Source of the DNA: Oerskovia jenensis
Lineage (GTDB): Bacteria; Actinomycetota; Actinomycetes; Actinomycetales; Cellulomonadaceae
Direction: 5' to 3'
Assembly: GCF_016907235.1 (NCBI RefSeq)
Contig: NZ_JAFBBO010000001.1
Span: 3,286,001-3,350,000 of the forward strand
DNA length: 64,000 nt
The position numbers and the translations under genes are program-made. Positions within the stretch are counted from its first letter, which is position 1; every line of letters starts with the position of its first letter. The notes under the pieces were generated by a model. That model was given only the letters and a program-made list of their open reading frames with translations. It did no database searches and was not told the DNA's origin. Below are positions 45,516 through 55,011 of the stretch, piece after piece.

Positions 45516-46175
45516 ATGGCTGATCCAACAGTGCTGGACGGCAGACGGGCCCGCGGCGACGCGTCACGCCAGGTCGTCCTCAAGAGCGCGACCGACCTCG
45601 CCTCGATCGAGGGGCTCGACGGGCTGACGATCGGTCGCCTGGCCGAGGAGTCGGGTCGCAGCAAGAGCAGCATCGCCACGCTCTTCCACGGCAAGGAGGG
45701 CCTGCAGCTCGCGACGGTCGCCGCCGCGCGCGAGATCTTCGTCGCGACGATCGTGGCACCGGCGCGCGTCGAGCCACCCGGGCTGCGCCGCCTCGTCGCT
45801 CTGCTGCGCAACGCCCTGGCGTACTCCCGGGACCGCGTGTTTCCGGGCGGCTGCTTCTTCGCGGCGACCTCCGCCGACGTGGACTCCAAGCCGGGACCCG
45901 TGAACGACGCCGTGCGCACGGCTCTCACCACCTGGTACGGCTACCTCGAGGTCCAGGCGAGGGCCGCGGTCGCGGCGGGCGACCTCACGATCCACGAGGA
46001 CGAGGCCGAGCAGCTGACGTTCGAGCTGCTCGCGCTCGACGAGGCCGCCAACACGCGGTCGCTGCTCCTGGGGGACGACCGTCCCTACGCGCTCGCGGCG
46101 CTCGGCATGCGATCACGCCTGCTGGCCGCCGGTGCGGACCCTGCGCTGCTCGACGGGCTGACCCGCGCGACCTGA
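45516..46175 (+). CDS. TetR-family transcriptional regulator, 219 aa
   Basis: The N-terminal helix-turn-helix (ARGDASRQVVLKSATDLASIEGLDGLTIGRLAEESGRSKSSIATLFHGKEGL) is clear. The C-terminal domain includes FPGGCFFAATSADVDSKPGPV and resembles the TetR_C group found with hydrolases and oxidoreductases. ATG 45516 lies 10 nt after the second operator half-site. Probably represses itself and the divergent alpha/beta hydrolase. Confidence 0.92.
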   Translation: MADPTVLDGRRARGDASRQVVLKSATDLASIEGLDGLTIGRLAEESGRSKSSIATLFHGKEGLQLATVAAAREIFVATIVAPARVEPPGLRRLVALLRNALAYSRDRVFPGGCFFAATSADVDSKPGPVNDAVRTALTTWYGYLEVQARAAVAAGDLTIHEDEAEQLTFELLALDEAANTRSLLLGDDRPYALAALGMRSRLLAAGADPALLDGLTRAT

Positions 46176-46233
46176 GCCCCTCGCGACGGACTCACCCGCT
46201 CACGCCGAGAACCCCTCGGACGCGGTCGGCCGC

Positions 46234-46275
46234 CGCCCGCGGGGGACAGGGCCGGCCGCCCGTCGCCCGCGGGGG
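46234..46275. repeat. Short direct repeat in the convergent TetR/DUF3352 gap
   Basis: CGCCCGCGGGGG occurs at 46234-46245 and again at 46264-46275 (30-nt period) within the 111-nt gap. It contains the palindrome CCCGCGGG and could support terminator hairpins, but no single stable stem stands out. Confidence 0.45.
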
Positions 46276-46286
46276 TGGCGTGCGTG

Positions 46287-48254
46287 TCAGTCGAAGCTGA
46301 CGCGCAGGCTCGTGAGGCTGTGACCACCGTCGACCCGGGTGGCGACCCCGACGGCGCGCACCGGCGCGACGTACGCGATCCACGAGTCGTCGCCACCCAG
46401 CGCGTCGATGTTCGCGCGCGCGATCGACTCGAGCGCGTCGACGTCGAGGTAGGCCGCGTTGGCCGCGTTCCTCGCGTCGGGGACGACGGTCCGGAAGGCG
46501 CCCACGGTGCCGAGGCCCCCCTCCTCCGCGAGCCGTGCGGCGTAGGCGTCGTTCGAGGCGATCACGAGCCCGTCCTTGGTGGGCGCGCTCGTGAGCTTCT
46601 CCGCACCGGCGTCCACGAGGACCGCGTCGATCCGGCCGAGCAGGTCCTCGAGCGCGGCCTTGTCCCCGAGGGTGCGTGCGCCGAGGTCGAGGTCGGCCAG
46701 GCCGGTCACGGCCGAGACGTCGTCGAGTCCTGCGGAGTCGAGTGCGACGACGACCTGCTCGCCCAGGAGAGTCTTGAGGTCCTCGGGCAGCCGCAGGTCG
46801 TAGGTCTTCTTGAGCTCGTCGACCGTCTCCTGGAAGGTGAGGCCGCTGGGCAGGAGGTCGTCGGTCGTCGAGCCGCTCGACAGGCCGTCGTCACCGAGCA
46901 GGCCCGTGTCCTCGGCGCCCTGGCCGACGTCGAGGTCCTGGTCGAGGGCCGAGTAGTCCCCGGTGCAGCCCGCCATGAACGACTCGTTGTAGCTCTGGGT
47001 GACCTCGGCCAGCTCCTCGGGCGAGAAGCCCCAGCCCGAGGCGTCGAGCGCGTTCTCCGGCAGGGCGAGCAGCGCGGCGCACTCGGCCTCCGTGGCAGCG
47101 GGGAGCGTGCCCGCCGTGCGGACCTCGTGCGAGGACAAGGACCAGTCGTCGCCGAGCAGGTCCTCACCGGAGCCCAGGGCGCCCAGGCCGCTCGACCCGA
47201 AGGTGTCGGCGAGCGTGCTCAGCTGCTCCCAGAGACGGTCGACCGACGCAGGGTCGATCGTCGCGGACGAGGCGAACAGGGTGCTCTCCGGCAGGCCCGG
47301 GAGGAGTGAGCCTCCCGCTCCGTCCAACGGTGCGAGGACCTTCTCGTCGGCGCCGACGGCGATCGCGACCTCCAGGTGGTCGGCGCCTGCCCGCGCCGCC
47401 CCGGCGAACGAGTGGAGGCCGTCGGTCGCGGTGCTCAGCGCCTCGGCGCCGTCCTGCCCGTCGAGTGCGGTGGCGACGCCGTCGAGGTCCGCCCAGTAGG
47501 AGATCAGCCCGGGGTCACCCAGGGCCTTCATGTCCGCGACGAACCGGGGGGCCTCGGCCAGCGGGGACTTCTTCGCCGCGGCCGCGACGTCGGCGGCCAC
47601 GACCTGCTCGGAGGTGATCAGGGCGTACCCGTCGGCGAACGCGACCTGCGCGGGCTTCACGCCGTCGCCGCAGCCCAGGCCCGACTCGATGGCCGCCCGT
47701 GCGGCGCCCTCGTCGGTCACCTGGAGGGCGATCACGGGTTCCGGCGTCGCGGCCGCACCCTCGGTCGTGGCGCCCTCCGCGGCCGGCAGCGCGGCGAAGG
47801 CCGCCCGGTGGCCGATCCACGGCTCGACGTCGGTCGCGTAGTCGATCTCGCACGTGCCGCTCGTCGAGATCGCGTCGACGACGAGCCGACGAAGGTCGGC
47901 GTCGTCGCCCAGGTCGACGTCGAGGTCCGTGGCGAGGTCCGGGAACCGGTTCGCGAGGCGCAGGAGGTTGACCTTCTGCGTGGCCGACGGGTCGAGGTCC
48001 ACGCGCACGTAGGCGAACGCGGTGCCCGGGAGGGCTTCCTCGGGCTGTGCCCCGCCGCCGTCGAGGGCGCTGTAGGCGAAGACGCCTCCGCCGACCAGGA
48101 CGAGGGCCGCCGTCGCCGCGCCGCCCAGCACCAGGCCCGTGCGGAGCCGGGAGGGCCGGACGGTCGTGACCGCGCCCGGCAGGGGAGCCGCGCCGTCGGG
48201 TGACTGCCACGTCCCCGAGGGGTCGGCAGGGGGGAAGGTGGGCGGCGTGGTCAT
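46287..48254 (-). CDS. DUF3352-family membrane-anchored protein, 655 aa
   Basis: Short Pro-rich cytoplasmic N-terminus, one transmembrane helix (about 40-60, GLVLGGAATAALVLVGGGVFAY), then a large extracytoplasmic domain with DUF3352 features: ALPGTAFAYVRVDLDPSATQKVNLLRLANRFP, EPWIGHRAAFA, and a later second half with DAYAARLAEEGGLGTVGAFR. Acidic overall; function unknown. Start ATG 48254, with a variable region before the helix. It is divergent from the cold-shock gene by 229 nt. Confidence 0.85.
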   Translation of the reverse strand: MTTPPTFPPADPSGTWQSPDGAAPLPGAVTTVRPSRLRTGLVLGGAATAALVLVGGGVFAYSALDGGGAQPEEALPGTAFAYVRVDLDPSATQKVNLLRLANRFPDLATDLDVDLGDDADLRRLVVDAISTSGTCEIDYATDVEPWIGHRAAFAALPAAEGATTEGAAATPEPVIALQVTDEGAARAAIESGLGCGDGVKPAQVAFADGYALITSEQVVAADVAAAAKKSPLAEAPRFVADMKALGDPGLISYWADLDGVATALDGQDGAEALSTATDGLHSFAGAARAGADHLEVAIAVGADEKVLAPLDGAGGSLLPGLPESTLFASSATIDPASVDRLWEQLSTLADTFGSSGLGALGSGEDLLGDDWSLSSHEVRTAGTLPAATEAECAALLALPENALDASGWGFSPEELAEVTQSYNESFMAGCTGDYSALDQDLDVGQGAEDTGLLGDDGLSSGSTTDDLLPSGLTFQETVDELKKTYDLRLPEDLKTLLGEQVVVALDSAGLDDVSAVTGLADLDLGARTLGDKAALEDLLGRIDAVLVDAGAEKLTSAPTKDGLVIASNDAYAARLAEEGGLGTVGAFRTVVPDARNAANAAYLDVDALESIARANIDALGGDDSWIAYVAPVRAVGVATRVDGGHSLTSLRVSFD

Positions 48255-48483
48255 GGAGAAGCCTCTGGGTCGGTGTCGGCTCGACCGGCGCGGTGCGCCG
48301 GCAGTCGCCCGAAGGCTAGTGGAGGCCGCGGACACGGCGCAGCCTCCTTCCATGGGGAGAACTCCCCGCCGCACGAACTCACCCGGACGCGCTCGGCGGG
48401 GTGCGGCTCGGCGGATGCGACTGTGAGGGCTCTGTCCCGGTAACCTGGGAGTTCTGATTCCCACGAGCACAAACGAGGTTCAC

Positions 48484-48864
48484 GTGCCCACCGGCAAGGT
48501 CAAGTGGTTCGACACCGAACGAGGGTTCGGCTTCATCGCGAGCGATGAGGGCGACGAGGTCTTCCTGCACGCTTCCGCCCTGCCCGACGGGGCGGCACCC
48601 AAGCCCGGTGCCCGGGTGGAGTTCGGCGTGGCCGACGGGCGACGCGGCCCGCAGGCGCTCGCGATCAAGCTGCTCGACCCGGCGCCGTCCGTGGCCAAGG
48701 CGCAGCGGCGCCCGGCCGAGGACCTGGGGGTCGTGATCGAGGACCTCATCAAGGTCATGGACAAGGTCGGCGGCTCGCTGCGCCGCGGCCGGTACCCGGA
48801 TGCCGCGCAGGGGGCCCAGCTCGCCAAGGTGCTGCGCGCCGTCGCCGACGACCTGGAGGCATGA
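48484..48864 (+). CDS. Cold-shock-domain protein with C-terminal extension, 126 aa
   Basis: The N-terminal CSD (about 1-66) has both RNA-binding motifs, RGFGFIA and VFLHAS, within GKVKWFDTERGFGFI. The C-terminal 60 residues (AEDLGVVIEDLIKVMDKVGGSLRRGRYPDAAQGAQLAKVLRAVADDLEA) are helical and common in the actinobacterial long CSD type rather than the 67-residue CspA. Start is GTG 48484. The stop is followed 1 nt later by the DUF3027 ATG, so the two are one operon. Confidence 0.92.
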   Translation: MPTGKVKWFDTERGFGFIASDEGDEVFLHASALPDGAAPKPGARVEFGVADGRRGPQALAIKLLDPAPSVAKAQRRPAEDLGVVIEDLIKVMDKVGGSLRRGRYPDAAQGAQLAKVLRAVADDLEA

Positions 48865-48865
48865 C

Positions 48866-49873
48866 ATGGCTGCCGTAGCCGCCGCTGAAGGTTCGACCCG
48901 TCGTGTGAGCGCGCGCGCCGCCAAGGACGCCGTGCTCACGGGCGCGGTGGACCTCGCGCGTGCTGCGGCGGAACAGGTCGCCGAGCACGCGGGGGACGTG
49001 GGCGAGCACCTGGGGACGGTCGTCGAGGAGGACCGCCTCATCTCGCACCAGTTCGCGTGCACCATGCTCGGCTACCGGGGGTGGCGTTGGACGGTCACGC
49101 TGGCCCGGGTCCCGCGCGGTCGCACCGCGACGGTGTGCGAGGTCGAGCTCCTGCCGGGCGAGGGCTCGATCCTCGCGCCCGAGTGGTTGCCCTGGTCGGA
49201 GCGCCTGCGACCGGGGGACATCGGCACGGGGGACGTGCTGCCCTTCCAGGCGGACGACCCTCGTCTCGAGCCGGGATACGTCCCCACGGGAGACGAGGAG
49301 CAGGACGAGGTCGCGATCGAGGAGCTCGCGCTCGCGCGCGTCCGCGTCCTGTCCCCGCAGGGTCGGGACGAGGCGGCGGAGCGCTGGTACCGCGGTACGC
49401 GTGGCCCCACGGCACCGGGCGCGGTCGCGTCGAGCGCCGAGTGCAGGTCGTGCGGCTTCCTGGTGCCGCTCCAGGGAGCGCTCGGACAGCTCTTCGCGGT
49501 CTGCGCCAACCCGTGGTCCCCTGACGACGGCAAGGTCGTGAGCCTCGACCACGGGTGCGGCGCGCACTCGGAGACGGACGTCGAGCCGCACCCGACCGAC
49601 TGGCCGGCACCGGACCCGTTGATCGACGAGATGGACGTCGAGATCGTCCAGCTCCTCGACGCGGCCCGTGACGCGTCGAACGCCTCTGCCGGTCCGGACG
49701 TGCCGCCTGCGGACACGAGGGCTGAGCGGTCCGCGGAGGCCGCCGCGAGCATCGAGCTGGCGCTGTCGCGGATCACGCTGCCGGAGCCGGGGGCGTCGTC
49801 GGTCTCGACCGGAGCCGCGGAGCCCGCACCGGACGCCTCGCAGGACGTGGACCCGGACGAGCCGGCCCGGTGA
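48866..49873 (+). CDS. DUF3027-family protein, 335 aa
   Basis: Actinobacterial family of unknown function. Conserved portion: DAVLTGAVDLARAAAEQVA, DRLISHQFACTMLGYRGWRWTVTLARVPR, EWLPWSERLRPGDIGTGDVLP, then a possible zinc site CRSCGF...CAN...DHGCGAH in the second half. The last 80 residues are Ala/Pro/Asp-rich and low complexity. ATG 48866 is chosen; ATG 48861 overlaps the CSD stop in another frame. It overlaps the next GTG by 4 nt. Confidence 0.86.
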   Translation: MAAVAAAEGSTRRVSARAAKDAVLTGAVDLARAAAEQVAEHAGDVGEHLGTVVEEDRLISHQFACTMLGYRGWRWTVTLARVPRGRTATVCEVELLPGEGSILAPEWLPWSERLRPGDIGTGDVLPFQADDPRLEPGYVPTGDEEQDEVAIEELALARVRVLSPQGRDEAAERWYRGTRGPTAPGAVASSAECRSCGFLVPLQGALGQLFAVCANPWSPDDGKVVSLDHGCGAHSETDVEPHPTDWPAPDPLIDEMDVEIVQLLDAARDASNASAGPDVPPADTRAERSAEAAASIELALSRITLPEPGASSVSTGAAEPAPDASQDVDPDEPAR

Positions 49874-52800
49874 CGGAGGACGCCTTCGGGACGTCGGCTC
49901 TTCGCCGAGCCGTCGCGGAGGCGTGGCTCGCGTCCCCGACCCGGTTCCGGGAGGACGCGAACACCGAGGAGGACCACGCCCGCGGGTACTACCGCGACCG
50001 CGTGGTCGTCGAGCTCGCGCAGAACGCGGCCGACGCCGCAGCGCACGCGGGCGTCGTCGGGCGCCTGGCGCTGCGCCTCGCCCGGGACGAGGGTGGCGTG
50101 TGGTGGCTGACTGCCGAGAACTCGGGCTCGCCGCTGGACGCGCAGGGCGTCGCGTCGTTGGCGTCGATGCGCGCGTCGGCCAAGGTCGCGCACTCCTCGG
50201 GCCCGACGGCGGAGCTCGCCGACGCGGACGGCGCGCCCGCGCGGGTGGGCCGGTTCGGGGTGGGCTTCGCGGCCGTGCGCTCGGTCGCGGACGAGATCCA
50301 GGTCCGCTCGACGCTCGGCGCAGTGGTGTTCTCCCTGGACCGCACCCGGGCGGCGCTGGCCGAGGCGGTCGCGGGCGCGCGGGGGACGGGCGGCGCCGGC
50401 GGTGTGGCGGCCGACCGGCTCGAGGCCGCGGTCCGCGAGCGAGGTCCCGCCCTGCCCGTGCTCAGGCTGCCCTTCGCGGCGGACGCTCTGCCGGTCGGCC
50501 CGGTCGGCCCGGTCGGCCCGGTCGCCTCCGAGGACGTGGCAGGTCTCGTAGCTCCCGACACGGTCGTCTCGCTGCGCCTGCGGGACGCGGTTGCCGTCGA
50601 GGCGGTCCGTGCCCAGCTCGACGAGGTGGACGACGCGCTGCTCCTGGCCCTTCCCGCGCTGGGGGAGGTCCTGCTGGAGATCGAGGACGCCGACGGGACG
50701 TCGAGGTCACGCCGGTTGCACGACGTGGCTGCTCGCTGGACGGTCGTGCGTGCGCGAGGGGCCCTCGACGCGGAGGTCCTGGACTCGCTCCCGGTCGAGC
50801 AGCGGCACGAGGGGTGGAGCGTGCTGTGGGCGCTGCCCCGGTCGTCGGCGTCCGCGTCTCGCACGTCGCCCTCGGCGTCGAGCGGGGCTCCTGCGACGGT
50901 CGCCCAGGTCCTGCACGCTCCGACGCCGACCGACGAGCCGCTGACGTTCCCGGCCCTGCTCGTGGCGTCGTTCCCGCTGGACCCGAGCCGTCGGCACGTC
51001 CTGCCCGGGCCCGTGACGGACGAGCTCGCGGCACGCGCGGGCGAGGCGTACGCGCGGCTGCTCGGGCTCGTCGCCGCTGATCGGGGCGCCGCCGTCCTCG
51101 GGCTGCTCCCCACGGGGTTGCCGGCCGGGACGCTCGACGGCCAGGTCCGCGACGCCGCGTTCGCCGCGACGCGCGGCACGCCCCTGCTGTCCCCGGTCCT
51201 CCCGGCGGACGCGGTCCTCGCGGGGGACGCGGTCCGGTCGTGGTCCGAGGGGCCGGGGCGGCTCGCACCGCCGTCGAGCGCGTCGACCGGTGGAACGCTC
51301 CTCGACGTACCGGGGCACGACGCCCTCCCGCTCGACGACGGTCCCGCGCCGCTGCCGGTCCAGCACCTCGTCGCGCCGCGCGACGCCCAGCTCCTCTCGG
51401 GCGAGGTCGGGCGCGACGCCGCCGTGGTCGCGGTGCTCGGTCGGGCGGTGCCCGACCTGGTCGACGTGCCGTCGTCGTTGCAGGCGGTCGCACGGTCGCT
51501 GGGTGCGCGGTCGCGGGAGCTGGCGGACCTGCTCGACGAGCTGCCCGGGGGCATGGGACCGGCTGCGTGGCGCGAGGTCTACGCGGTCCTCGCACCGCAC
51601 GTCGGCGAGCCGGGCGTCCTCGACGCGCTGGGTGCGGTGACGGTCCCGCTCGCGGACGGCCGGACGGCGCGAGGTGCTCGCGGCGTCCTCCTCCTGGGGG
51701 CCGAGGATCCTCACGGTGGTGAGCAGACAGGTGCAGGACCGGGCTTCCTCGCCCTCGCCCGCTCGCTCGGCCTGCGCCTGGTGCACCCGGACGCGGCGCA
51801 CCCGCTCCTGGAGCGGTTGGGCGCGACCCCGTCGTCGGCCCGTGGGTTGCTGACCGAGCCGTCCGTCAGGGAGCGCGTGCTGCGTCTCGCGGACCAGGCT
51901 GCGGACGGCGACGCGCTCGAGCGGACGGACGTTGGCGCGGAGACCGGCGACCCGTTCGAGGACGGGTCGCCGCGCGGCGCGGCGTCTGCCGGCACAGCCC
52001 ACGCGGTGGGCGACGTGGCGGACCCGGTGCCCGCCGCCGTCGGGCAGGTGCTGGGCCTCGTGCGTGCCGCGCTCGCCGAGGGGGCACTGCCCGAGGACGT
52101 GCCGTTCTGGTGGGGAGAGCTCCCGCTGCCCACGGCCGACGGCGACCTGTCGGCGGCGCGCGAGTGCCTCGTGCCGGGGTCGTGGGCCGCCGAGCACCTG
52201 GACGGTCTCGTCCCCCTCGCGGACGGCGTCGCGCAGCGCTGGGGCGAGGACGTCCTGCGTGCGGTGGGCGTCCAGGCCGACGTGTCGGTGCACCGGGTCC
52301 GGGACGTGCTGACGCCGTGGGACGGGGACGCGGACCTGCCCGACGACCCCGACGACCCGCAGTCGTGGCTCGACGGCTGGGCCGAGTACCTCGCGTCGCT
52401 CGGTGACCAGCTCGGGGGAGGGGCCTTCGTGGGGGACCTCGAGGCGGTCGCGGACCTGGACGCCGTCGCCGAGGACGCGTGGCCCGCGTTCCTCGCGCGC
52501 CTCGCGCGGGACCCGGCCGCCCGCGCGGCCCTGCTCGCCCCGGTGCGTGGCCAGGGAGGAGCACGGTCCGGGGACGCGCCGTCGTACACCGCGTGGTGGC
52601 TGCGCCGACATCTCGGGGCGCCCTTCGCGGCCGAGCCGGGCGGGGTGCCGTTCCTCCCGGACCCGCCCGACGAGATCCTCGGCCTGGACGCCGAGGTCGT
52701 GCGTGCGCTGGGCGGGGTGGTGGACCTGGGAGATCTCGCGCCGGGCGACTGGCCGGACTACCTGGCCGCGCTGCCCGACGCCGGCACGCCCCTCGACCTG

Positions 52801-53373
52801 TCCGCCGCGCTCGCGGTGTGGCAGGGCCTGGGCGTGCTCGCGCGCTCCGCGGACGGACGTGCGCTCGACGAGCTGCCCGACCGGCTGCCCGGGCTGCGCG
52901 GGGCCGCTGCGACGTGCATGGCGGCCGAGGAGCTGGCCGTGGCGACGAGCGCGATGTGGGCGCAGACCCGATGGGTCGTGCCGATCGTGCACGAGGTGCG
53001 GGCCACGGGCGCGGTCCTGGCGGACCTCCTCGACCTCCCGCTGCTCCCGTCACCCGGGGCGCCGGACGTCCCCCGGCCCGACGACGCCGGGTCGCCCCAG
53101 ACCCTCGACCCTCGGGTCGAGGCGCTCGTCCCGGGAGCGGCCGGCCGCTGGTTCGAGCACGAGGCGTTGTCCGTGGCCGGGGTCGAGGTCGACTGGTGGG
53201 TGTGTGCGGGCAGCGCGGGCCCCGAGGTCCACGCCTCGACGACCGCGGGCCTGGCACGTGGCCTGGCCGCGGCGGCGGGCCGGCCCGAGGCGAGGCACCT
53301 GCTGGAGTCGGCGCTGCTCGACCCTGCCGCCGCCGAGGAGCTGCTCGCCGAGACCGCGTGGGACCGCGCGTGA
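49870..53373 (+). CDS. Sacsin-like GHKL-ATPase protein, 1167 aa
   Basis: The N-terminal GHKL/Hsp90-type ATPase resembles sacsin repeats: YYRDRVVVELAQNAADAAAHAG gives the N-box (Glu48, Asn52, Asp55), and RVGRFGVGFAAVRSVAD (125-140) the glycine-rich lid. The DxGxG motif is altered (AENSGSP), so ATP hydrolysis is uncertain. The remaining 900 residues are Ala/Leu/Asp-rich, with no family that I recognise. A chaperone-like role is possible. GTG 49870 overlaps the DUF3027 stop by 4 nt. This is the longest gene of the CSD operon and is followed 49 nt later by an MFS gene. Confidence 0.8.
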   Translation: MTEDAFGTSALRRAVAEAWLASPTRFREDANTEEDHARGYYRDRVVVELAQNAADAAAHAGVVGRLALRLARDEGGVWWLTAENSGSPLDAQGVASLASMRASAKVAHSSGPTAELADADGAPARVGRFGVGFAAVRSVADEIQVRSTLGAVVFSLDRTRAALAEAVAGARGTGGAGGVAADRLEAAVRERGPALPVLRLPFAADALPVGPVGPVGPVASEDVAGLVAPDTVVSLRLRDAVAVEAVRAQLDEVDDALLLALPALGEVLLEIEDADGTSRSRRLHDVAARWTVVRARGALDAEVLDSLPVEQRHEGWSVLWALPRSSASASRTSPSASSGAPATVAQVLHAPTPTDEPLTFPALLVASFPLDPSRRHVLPGPVTDELAARAGEAYARLLGLVAADRGAAVLGLLPTGLPAGTLDGQVRDAAFAATRGTPLLSPVLPADAVLAGDAVRSWSEGPGRLAPPSSASTGGTLLDVPGHDALPLDDGPAPLPVQHLVAPRDAQLLSGEVGRDAAVVAVLGRAVPDLVDVPSSLQAVARSLGARSRELADLLDELPGGMGPAAWREVYAVLAPHVGEPGVLDALGAVTVPLADGRTARGARGVLLLGAEDPHGGEQTGAGPGFLALARSLGLRLVHPDAAHPLLERLGATPSSARGLLTEPSVRERVLRLADQAADGDALERTDVGAETGDPFEDGSPRGAASAGTAHAVGDVADPVPAAVGQVLGLVRAALAEGALPEDVPFWWGELPLPTADGDLSAARECLVPGSWAAEHLDGLVPLADGVAQRWGEDVLRAVGVQADVSVHRVRDVLTPWDGDADLPDDPDDPQSWLDGWAEYLASLGDQLGGGAFVGDLEAVADLDAVAEDAWPAFLARLARDPAARAALLAPVRGQGGARSGDAPSYTAWWLRRHLGAPFAAEPGGVPFLPDPPDEILGLDAEVVRALGGVVDLGDLAPGDWPDYLAALPDAGTPLDLSAALAVWQGLGVLARSADGRALDELPDRLPGLRGAAATCMAAEELAVATSAMWAQTRWVVPIVHEVRATGAVLADLLDLPLLPSPGAPDVPRPDDAGSPQTLDPRVEALVPGAAGRWFEHEALSVAGVEVDWWVCAGSAGPEVHASTTAGLARGLAAAAGRPEARHLLESALLDPAAAEELLAETAWDRA
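50493..50519 (+). repeat. Triplicated 9-bp repeat in the sacsin-like gene
   Basis: GGTCGGCCC occurs three times in tandem, encoding Pro-Val-Gly repeats. In frame, so copy-number variation would change only loop length. Confidence 0.8.
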
Positions 53374-53422
53374 ACCTTCCGGTCGCGGGTCCTCGATCAC
53401 TGGTGCGACCGGGACGAGGGGC

Positions 53423-54721
53423 ATGAGCGCAGAGCACGGCACGAGCGCGGCGAAGGACGGCGGCGAGACCGGCCGGGCGGACGGCGGCGGTCCCCGTACC
53501 CCGGGACCGTCCGGCATCTTCGACCGCCGGCTCGTGGGTGGCGTGTACGTCCCGACGTTCGTGTTCGAGGCGGGGGTGAGCGCGATCGTCCCCGTGGTCG
53601 CGCTGAGCGCGATCTCGATGGGGGCAGGGATAGCGCTGGCGGGCTTCGTCGTCGCGCTGCTGGGGCTCGGGCAGATCGCCGGGGACGTCCCGGCCGGGGC
53701 GTTCGCTGCGCGGTTCGGTGACAGGCGGGCCATGATGACGGCCGCAGCCGCCTCGATCGTCGGCCTCGTGGCGTGCGCGCTCGCCCCCAACCTGTGGGTC
53801 CTGGGCGCCGGGGTCTTCTGCGTCGGCATGACCAACGCGGTGTTCATGCTCGCCCGGCAGGCCTACCTGACCGAGGTCACGCCCGTGCTCAAGCGGGCCC
53901 GGGCGCTGTCGACGCTCGCGGGCACGCACCGCATCGGGGCGTTCGTGGGACCGTTCGCGGCGGCCGCGGTGCTGTGGGCGTGGGACCTCCCGGCGGTGTA
54001 CTGGCTCGCGGTCGGCACGAGCGTGGTCGCCGGACTGGTGACGGCCCTCGTGCCCGACGTCGCTGCCGGCTCCACGGCCCACCGGCGGTCGGTGGCGCCC
54101 GTCAGCTTCCGGACGGTGCTGGCCGCGAACTGGCGTGTCTTCGCGACGCTCGGGATCGCGGTCGTCATGGTCGGGGCGACGCGTGCGGCCCGCCAGGTCG
54201 TGCTGCCCTTGTGGTCCGAGCACCTGGGGTTCAGCCCCGCCACGACGAGCGTGATCTTCGGGCTCTCGGGGGCCGTGGACATGCTCCTGTTCTACCCCGC
54301 GGGCAGGGTCATGGACCGGTGGGGCAGGCTGTGGGTCGCGATCCCGTGCATGGTCGTCCTCGGCGGGGCGATCGTCGTGCTGCCGCTGACGACCACGGTC
54401 GCCGGGGTGGCCGTGGTCGCGATGGTCATGGGATTCGGCAACGGGATCGGGTCGGGCATCCTCATGACGCTCGGCGCGGACGTCGCACCCCCGGACGTGC
54501 GCGCGCAGTTCCTCGGGATCTGGCGGCTCTTCCAGGACTCCGGGACCGCGCTCGGCCCGCTCGTGGTGTCGGCCGGCGCCGCGCTGGGGAGCCTCGCGGG
54601 CGGGATCGTCGCGTCGGGGACCGTCGGCCTGCTCGGCGCGGTCGCGCTCGCGAGGTGGGTCCCACGGTGGTCGGTCCATGCGAACCGGACCACGCGCCGT
54701 CGGGCGGGGATCGAGAGCTAG
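53423..54721 (+). CDS. MFS transporter, 432 aa
   Basis: About 12 hydrophobic segments with MFS signatures: ARFGDRRAMM between helices 2 and 3, and VMDRWGRLW in the second half. The N-terminal 30 residues are hydrophilic Gly/Asp/Thr-rich. ATG 53423 has GACGAGGGG upstream. No substrate can be named from sequence; the conserved position after DUF3027 suggests a housekeeping role. The stop overlaps the convergent DUF2530 stop by 4 nt. Confidence 0.88.
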   Translation: MSAEHGTSAAKDGGETGRADGGGPRTPGPSGIFDRRLVGGVYVPTFVFEAGVSAIVPVVALSAISMGAGIALAGFVVALLGLGQIAGDVPAGAFAARFGDRRAMMTAAAASIVGLVACALAPNLWVLGAGVFCVGMTNAVFMLARQAYLTEVTPVLKRARALSTLAGTHRIGAFVGPFAAAAVLWAWDLPAVYWLAVGTSVVAGLVTALVPDVAAGSTAHRRSVAPVSFRTVLAANWRVFATLGIAVVMVGATRAARQVVLPLWSEHLGFSPATTSVIFGLSGAVDMLLFYPAGRVMDRWGRLWVAIPCMVVLGGAIVVLPLTTTVAGVAVVAMVMGFGNGIGSGILMTLGADVAPPDVRAQFLGIWRLFQDSGTALGPLVVSAGAALGSLAGGIVASGTVGLLGAVALARWVPRWSVHANRTTRRRAGIES

Positions 54722-55011
54722 GCGGGGTTCTCGGGGGGGATCTCGGCCGACTCGTCGGCGCGGGAGCGGTACTCGCTCCGGTTGCGGCGTTCCCAACCGA
54801 GCCCGATGATGCCCAGCACGATCCCGGCCGCACAGGTCGCGGGAAGCTCGAACGACGCCCGGTCGAGGACGACCAGGACGACCGAGACCAGCAGGGCGAC
54901 GGCCCACAGGCTCATTCCGACCAGGATCACGGGGCGCAGGTCGACGCGCAGCGCCGGCGGGTTGGGGCGGCGCCGCTCGGGGTGGATCAGCAAGGAGATC
55001 ATCGAGGGCAC
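54718..55011 (-). CDS. DUF2530-family small membrane protein, 97 aa
   Basis: Two predicted transmembrane helices (about 30-52 and 60-75) preceded by PPALRVDLRPVILVGMSLWAVAL, the hallmark of DUF2530, and followed by the charged WERRNRSEYR. Start is GTG 55011, giving a short basic leader; ATG 55002 is an alternative. Function unknown. It is often found near DUF3027 and this MFS gene in actinobacteria (from memory). Confidence 0.85.
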   Translation of the reverse strand: MPSMISLLIHPERRRPNPPALRVDLRPVILVGMSLWAVALLVSVVLVVLDRASFELPATCAAGIVLGIIGLGWERRNRSEYRSRADESAEIPPENPA

